Below, in pieces: positions 1 to 3,231 of a stretch of DNA of 6,168 nt. Each line of letters starts with the position of its first letter. Positions within the stretch are counted from its first letter, which is position 1. The notes beneath the pieces are model-generated. The model did no database searches. It had not been told where the DNA came from and was given only the letters and a program-made list of their open reading frames with translations. Position numbers and translations under genes: made by a program. Source of the stretch: Deltaproteobacteria bacterium (GTDB lineage Bacteria; Desulfobacterota; JADFXK01). Location of the stretch: positions 1 to 6,168 of the forward strand of contig JADFYC010000224.1 in assembly GCA_015233295.1 (NCBI GenBank), read 5' to 3'.

Positions 1-6
1 CATGGC

Positions 7-12
7 TATAAT
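7..12 (+). promoter_or_regulatory. Candidate -10 hexamer upstream of cobT
   Basis: A perfect TATAAT lies at 7-12, the consensus -10 box of the housekeeping sigma factor. The matching -35 box would fall outside the window, so the promoter cannot be confirmed. If real, transcription would start near position 19 and give cobT-cobS an untranslated leader of about 110 nt that contains the repeats at 32-100. A single hexamer in AT-rich DNA can arise by chance. Confidence 0.3.
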
Positions 13-31
13 TAACGTTTCTGAGACCAAC

Positions 32-100
32 TGTTGTCGGGTGTTTGTCACCGGTTACTCGTCGAAGACAACCGGCAACAAGTAACCGGCAACTGACCCG
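32..100 (+). repeat. Overlapping inverted and direct repeats in the cobT leader
   Basis: Three relationships are visible. CCGGTTACT (51-59) is perfectly complementary to AGTAACCGG (81-89), and CGGGT (38-42) to ACCCG (96-100) extends this into one long imperfect hairpin with a 21-nt loop. TGTTGTCGG (32-40) can instead pair with CCGGCAACA (72-80), 9 pairs with one G-T wobble, around a 31-nt loop. AACCGGCAAC occurs twice as a direct repeat (70-79 and 84-93). The two hairpins are hard to form together, because bases 38-40 are shared and the 3' arms are adjacent without a spacer. No U-tract follows, so this is not an intrinsic terminator. It may be a leader structure, or simply a decayed short repeat array of the kind common between genes. 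Confidence 0.55.
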
Positions 101-132
101 AGCCGAAAATAGATTCTTGAATTGGAGAATTC

Positions 133-1203
133 ATGAAAGTCAAAGACATTGCGGCAGGAATAAAACCTGTTGATCGGACCTGGATTGATAGAGCTAAAGA
201 ACGAACCGCCCAGTTGGTCATGCCCCCTCGGGCGTTAGGCCGGCTCCATGATATTTCAGAACAAATTTGCGGTATCCAGCAAACGTTAACCCCCTCTGTG
301 GAACGGAAGGCCTGCCTGGTTATGGCCGGAGACCACGGGGTGGCCGCGGCCGGAGTCAGCGCCTTTCCCCAAGAAGTGACGGGAGAAATGGTTAAGACTT
401 TTCTGCGCGGCGGGGCTGGAATCAATGCCCTGGCCCGGCATGCGGGAGCCGAGGTGGCAGTGGTGGACATGGGGATTATTCCGGTACTGGATCCGGCGGC
501 CCTGGTGGGTGGAGAGCGGCTCCTGGTCCGGAAAGTCGCCGCTGGAACCCGGAACATGCTCACCGGCCCGGCCATGACCAGAGATCAGGCCGAACAGTCG
601 ATTTTGACCGGATTTGAATTGGCTTCCGGGCTCTTTGACCGTGGGGTGCAACTTCTAGGGACTGGAGACATGGGCATCGCCAACACCACTCCATCAGCCG
701 CCATCGGACTGGTCTGCACCGGAGTGAGTATCGAAGAAATGACCGGACGGGGCACGGGCATTGACGATCAAGGTTTGGCCCGAAAACAGGCTGCCATTCG
801 AGGGGCGTTGGAAATCAACCGGCCCGACCCCAACGACGGCTTAGATATCCTGGCCAAGGTAGGCGGCTTTGAGATCGGAGGCATCGCCGGATGTATCCTG
901 GCCGGGGCCTATCATGGCCGCGGGGTAGTGATCGACGGTTTTATTTCCACCGCCGGCGCCTTGATCGCCCGGGTTATCTGTCCCGCAGTGACGGATTACC
1001 TCTTCTCAGGCCATTGTTCCGAAGAGTCGGGACACCGGGCCATGCTCCGACACCTGGGTCTGACGCCCATCTTGGATTTGGGCATGAGACTGGGCGAGGG
1101 CACCGGCGCGGCCCTGGCTATGGGGATTATTGAGGCCGCCATAAAGGCTTTTCGGGAGGTCCTGACTTTTGCTGAAGCCGGAGTTTCCGAGAAGGAGGGC
1201 TGA
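133..1203 (+). CDS. cobT: Nicotinate-nucleotide--dimethylbenzimidazole phosphoribosyltransferase (CobT)
   Basis: This cytoplasmic enzyme transfers phosphoribose from nicotinate mononucleotide to 5,6-dimethylbenzimidazole (or another lower-ligand base), giving alpha-ribazole 5'-phosphate for the nucleotide loop of cobalamin. The 356-residue product is normal length for the family. Visible family motifs, in order, are PPRALGRL (31-38), MAGDHGV (64-70), LRGGAGINALARHAGA (91-106), GTGDMGIANTTPSAA (176-190), GGFEIGGIAG (244-253), DGFISTAGALIA (268-279) and RLGEGTGAALAM (319-330). E322 in the last motif matches the catalytic glutamate (Glu317 of Salmonella CobT). D179 stands where many CobT proteins have Glu (GEMG), a conservative change that I believe occurs in deltaproteobacterial homologues. 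The ATG start has GGAGA at 124-128 four bases upstream. The TGA stop overlaps the cobS ATG by one base, indicating an operon with translational coupling. No frameshift or truncation is seen. Confidence 0.97.
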   Translation: MKVKDIAAGIKPVDRTWIDRAKERTAQLVMPPRALGRLHDISEQICGIQQTLTPSVERKACLVMAGDHGVAAAGVSAFPQEVTGEMVKTFLRGGAGINALARHAGAEVAVVDMGIIPVLDPAALVGGERLLVRKVAAGTRNMLTGPAMTRDQAEQSILTGFELASGLFDRGVQLLGTGDMGIANTTPSAAIGLVCTGVSIEEMTGRGTGIDDQGLARKQAAIRGALEINRPDPNDGLDILAKVGGFEIGGIAGCILAGAYHGRGVVIDGFISTAGALIARVICPAVTDYLFSGHCSEESGHRAMLRHLGLTPILDLGMRLGEGTGAALAMGIIEAAIKAFREVLTFAEAGVSEKEG

Positions 1204-1928
1204 TGAACGGATTGCGTGGCGCTCTGGGCTTTTTCACGATCCTGCCGGGATTTGGGGGAGTGGGTTGGCAGGGGGCTAAAATGCTTCCCTGGTTCCCCGT
1301 GGTGGGGCTGATTCTGGGTGCGATTTATGCCCTGGCAGATGCGCTGTTTGGTTTGGTATTCCCGCCGGCTCTCCGGGCCGCGTTGGTGGTCCTGGTGATG
1401 ACCGTTTTGACGGGTGGCCTGCATCTGGATGGTCTGGCCGATACGGCGGACGGGCTGTTGAGCCACCGGACCCGTGAAGACGCACTGCGGATCATGAAAG
1501 ATAGCCGCATCGGTTCCTGGGGTGTGCTGGCCTTGATATTTATCTTGGGCTTGAAAGCTATAGCTCTGGCCCAGGTCATGGTCGGGCCGCGATACCTGAT
1601 TCTGCTTTTGGTGCCGGCTTATGGCCGCCTGGCTATGCTGGCCGGAGTCGGAGTCTTACCCTATGGCCGAGGCGAGGAGGGATTGGCCCATTCGATTTTT
1701 GGTGATGCGGAAAGGATTCCTTTTAGCCCCGGCGGCCTGGCCGTGCTGGCCGGTTCCCTTATGTTGGGGTGGCCGGGGGCCTTGTTCATCAACGTTGTCT
1801 TCTTTGCTACATTAATTTTTATCCTGTTCTGGTATCGGCACCGGTTAGGCGTCATAACCGGCGATATGTTGGGGGCACTGGGAGAAATTATCGAGGCCGT
1901 TTTGTTGGTGGCCTTAGCCTTTAAATAA
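1203..1928 (+). CDS. cobS: Adenosylcobinamide-GDP ribazoletransferase (cobalamin synthase, CobS)
   Basis: This integral membrane enzyme joins adenosylcobinamide-GDP with alpha-ribazole (or its 5'-phosphate), releasing GMP and completing adenosylcobalamin. The product has 241 residues, at the short end of normal for CobS. Signature motifs are present: GGLHLDGLADTADGL (71-85), an acidic motif thought to bind Mg2+; MKDSRIGSWG (98-107); GRLAM (141-145); and GVITGDMLGALGEI (216-229). Hydrophobic stretches fit membrane segments at about 33-52, 57-72, 108-126, 130-150, 178-208 and 226-240. The N-terminal FFTILPG (10-16) corresponds to the usual F-T-x-x-P region. The ATG forms TGATG with the cobT stop, and GGAGG at 1194-1198, inside the end of cobT, lies four bases upstream, so translation is coupled. 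CobU and CobC, other members of this branch, are not in the window. Confidence 0.96.
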   Translation: MNGLRGALGFFTILPGFGGVGWQGAKMLPWFPVVGLILGAIYALADALFGLVFPPALRAALVVLVMTVLTGGLHLDGLADTADGLLSHRTREDALRIMKDSRIGSWGVLALIFILGLKAIALAQVMVGPRYLILLLVPAYGRLAMLAGVGVLPYGRGEEGLAHSIFGDAERIPFSPGGLAVLAGSLMLGWPGALFINVVFFATLIFILFWYRHRLGVITGDMLGALGEIIEAVLLVALAFK

Positions 1929-1959
1929 TCTGCTCCGGCATCTTTACTTTTGCGGCTCG

Positions 1960-1974
1960 ACCGGCTCGGCCGGT
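1960..1974 (+). terminator. Short GC-rich hairpin after cobS, weak terminator candidate
   Basis: ACCGGC (1960-1965) and GCCGGT (1969-1974) form a perfect 6-bp GC-rich stem around a TCG loop, 32 bp after the cobS stop. The sequence that follows (AGGTAGAAAG) has no T-tract, so it does not meet the definition of an intrinsic terminator on this strand. On the minus strand no T-tract follows either. It could be an RNA-stabilising hairpin or chance. Confidence 0.2.
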
Positions 1975-1986
1975 AGGTAGAAAGTA

Positions 1987-2124
1987 TCCGCAAATTTCGC
2001 AGATGAACGCAGATGAAAGAGACCCACAGACCATGCAATTATTTGCTGAACTTTGGCCGACCGAGGCTTGGATTCAAACGTTTTATATTTTTTTTGATCT
2101 GCGTAACTCGACGTAATCTGAGGA
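1987..2124. repeat. 138-bp non-coding element with 34-bp imperfect inverted ends (CGCAGAT type)
   Basis: The left arm (1987-2020) and the reverse complement of the right arm (2091-2124) align without gaps over 34 bp with 24 matches, including an uninterrupted ACGCAGAT core (2007-2014 against 2097-2104). CGCAGAT occurs twice in the left arm (1998-2004 and 2008-2014) and once inverted in the right arm (2097-2103). The 70-bp interior is AT-rich near its right side (TTTTATATTTTTTTT at 2081-2095) and has no credible ORF. From memory, CGCAGAT-rich units are dispersed repeats between genes in many bacteria, including deltaproteobacteria, but I cannot check copy number here. The right arm ends six bases before the likely ribosome binding site of the next gene. 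No clear target-site duplication flanks the element, so whether it was inserted as a mobile unit is unproven. Confidence 0.6.
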
Positions 2125-2129
2125 GAACT

Positions 2130-2133
2130 GGAG
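2130..2133 (+). promoter_or_regulatory. Ribosome binding site that fixes the TTG start at 2140
   Basis: GGAG at 2130-2133 is six bases before TTG at 2140-2142. In this frame a TGA stop occurs at 2119-2121, so the only upstream alternatives are CTG at 2128 and ATT at 2137. The first in-frame ATG is near residue 39, inside the phosphatase fold, and would delete conserved sequence. A second purine run, AGGAG at 2121-2125, is too far from TTG to be the main site and overlaps the end of the inverted-repeat element. Confidence 0.6.
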
Positions 2134-2139
2134 CCGATT

Positions 2140-3231
2140 TTGCCCGGAAACACCTACCAACTTGATTGGGTCACGGAATATCTGGCCGTAGGTGGAGCGC
2201 CCACGTCTTACCAGGACCTGGAGGCCATCCGGTGGCAAGGTATTGACGCGGTGATGAATTTGTGCGCCGAGTTTTGTGATTTGCATTGGTTGGAGTCTGG
2301 TGAAGGGTTTGAGGTCTATTACTTACCCATTCATGATGAGGAAGCGCCGGATGTTGATGCCCTAGACCAGGCCCTGGACTGGTTGGATGAGACCATATCT
2401 CTGGGCCGGAAGGTGCTGATTCACTGCCGGGTGGGCATCGGCCGAACCGGGACGGTGGTTTCAGCCTATCTTTTGCGTCAGGGTTGGGACAAGAAGGCGA
2501 TCAATCGGAAACTTAAGAAGCTGAGAGCGAGGCCGGTTAATTTCACCCAGTGGTGGTTCATCCGGAAATATGGTGCGAGAGAACCACGGGTGAGGGTCGA
2601 GAAGCCGGATTTGATGCGGTTCCAGTCGGAGGAGTTGAGACCGCTCTGGGCCAGGCTTGAATGCCTGATGGAAATGTTGGACCGGCCGTTGTACACCTCT
2701 GGTTCGGCCGGCCTTTGCGGCGAAGGGCACCAGGACTGCTGTTTTCGGACGGTGTCTTTATCATTGATAGAATCCGGTTACCTCAGCCGGATTATCTCCT
2801 TGACCTTGGGTCGGCTCGACCGTCGAATGGTGGTCAACCGGGCCATGGAGATGACGCAGCTTATTGATCTTCAGGACGACCATCAGGACGATCATCAGGG
2901 CCGGCCGAATAACCGGTCAGCCGATGGGGATTCCTTCCAGAGGCCCCCGCGGGCAGGTTTCCTTTGTTCCCTGAATGAGTTGGGCGAGTGTTTGGTGTTC
3001 GAGTCTCGGCCGGCGGTCTGCCGATTATTCGACCTGTCGGAGGAGAACCGGCAACTGATTATGCCGCGATTGGAGGTAGAATTGACGCGGCTGTCCCGGG
3101 ATTTTTTCTTTAGCCTCACCTCATCCCGGCTTGATAGTGATTTATCTCTGTTTCCTCTATACGAAGTAGCCTCCGGTAAATTTGCGGAACAGCTTTTTCA
3201 CCTCATCGAGAAACGGCCTGGGTCTGGTTAG
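2140..3231 (+). CDS. Dual-specificity phosphatase fused to a YkgJ-like cysteine-cluster domain
   Basis: The 363-residue protein has two parts. Residues about 6-150 are a cysteine-based dual-specificity/tyrosine phosphatase. HCRVGIGRTGT (95-105) is the HCX5R P-loop with nucleophile C96 and phosphate-binding R102, and LPIHDEEAPD (62-71) carries the likely general acid D66. Residues about 190-300 resemble the YkgJ/CxxCxxCC family, annotated as putative zinc- or iron-chelating. The cysteines are C193, C200, C201, C276, C285 and C294, and the end motif ESRPAVCRLF (288-297) is typical of that family. A QDDH repeat linker (245-253) separates the two cysteine halves. There is no signal peptide or membrane segment, so the protein is probably cytoplasmic. 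The substrate is unknown: phosphotyrosine, phosphoserine/threonine or a small phosphoester are all possible. The gene lies 211 bp after cobS, so it may not belong to that operon. It starts with TTG and overlaps the convergent downstream gene by 4 bp. The phosphatase call is firm; the YkgJ-like call is good but rests on motif spacing. Confidence 0.87.
   Translation: MPGNTYQLDWVTEYLAVGGAPTSYQDLEAIRWQGIDAVMNLCAEFCDLHWLESGEGFEVYYLPIHDEEAPDVDALDQALDWLDETISLGRKVLIHCRVGIGRTGTVVSAYLLRQGWDKKAINRKLKKLRARPVNFTQWWFIRKYGAREPRVRVEKPDLMRFQSEELRPLWARLECLMEMLDRPLYTSGSAGLCGEGHQDCCFRTVSLSLIESGYLSRIISLTLGRLDRRMVVNRAMEMTQLIDLQDDHQDDHQGRPNNRSADGDSFQRPPRAGFLCSLNELGECLVFESRPAVCRLFDLSEENRQLIMPRLEVELTRLSRDFFFSLTSSRLDSDLSLFPLYEVASGKFAEQLFHLIEKRPGSG
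2872..2899 (+). repeat. 12-bp tandem repeat encoding QDDH units
   Basis: Two 12-bp copies (2872-2883 and 2884-2895) differ only at one C/T position, the third base of the second Asp codon, and are followed by a partial third copy, CAGG. They keep the reading frame and encode QDDHQDDHQ (residues 245-253). They sit in a hydrophilic linker between the N-terminal and C-terminal cysteine groups of the YkgJ-like domain, which fits a recent slippage expansion in a variable loop. Confidence 0.8.

Noticed and set aside
2..85. 27-codon ORF starting with ATG at position 2
   Set aside because: It translates through the repeat segment, has no visible ribosome binding site inside the window, and its predicted peptide has no recognisable features. 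It could be the tail of an upstream gene, but nothing supports that.
1..132. Cobalamin riboswitch upstream of cobT
   Set aside because: I see no B12-box-like conserved core in the visible leader. A riboswitch further left, outside the window, cannot be excluded.
48..575. Open frame of 175 codons on the minus strand within cobT
   Set aside because: It is entirely antisense to a well-recognised cobT, its composition is rich in Ser/Pro/Arg/Thr as expected of a shadow frame, and it has no recognisable domain.
2068..2089. Sigma-70 promoter TTGGAT / TATATT before the phosphatase gene
   Set aside because: The spacer between the two hexamers is only 10 bp, far from the usual 16-18, and no other -35 box sits at the right distance.
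2081..2095. T-rich tract as an intrinsic terminator
   Set aside because: No stable GC-rich stem directly precedes it. The GCC/GGC pairing just upstream is only three base pairs. It is better seen as the AT-rich interior of the inverted-repeat element.
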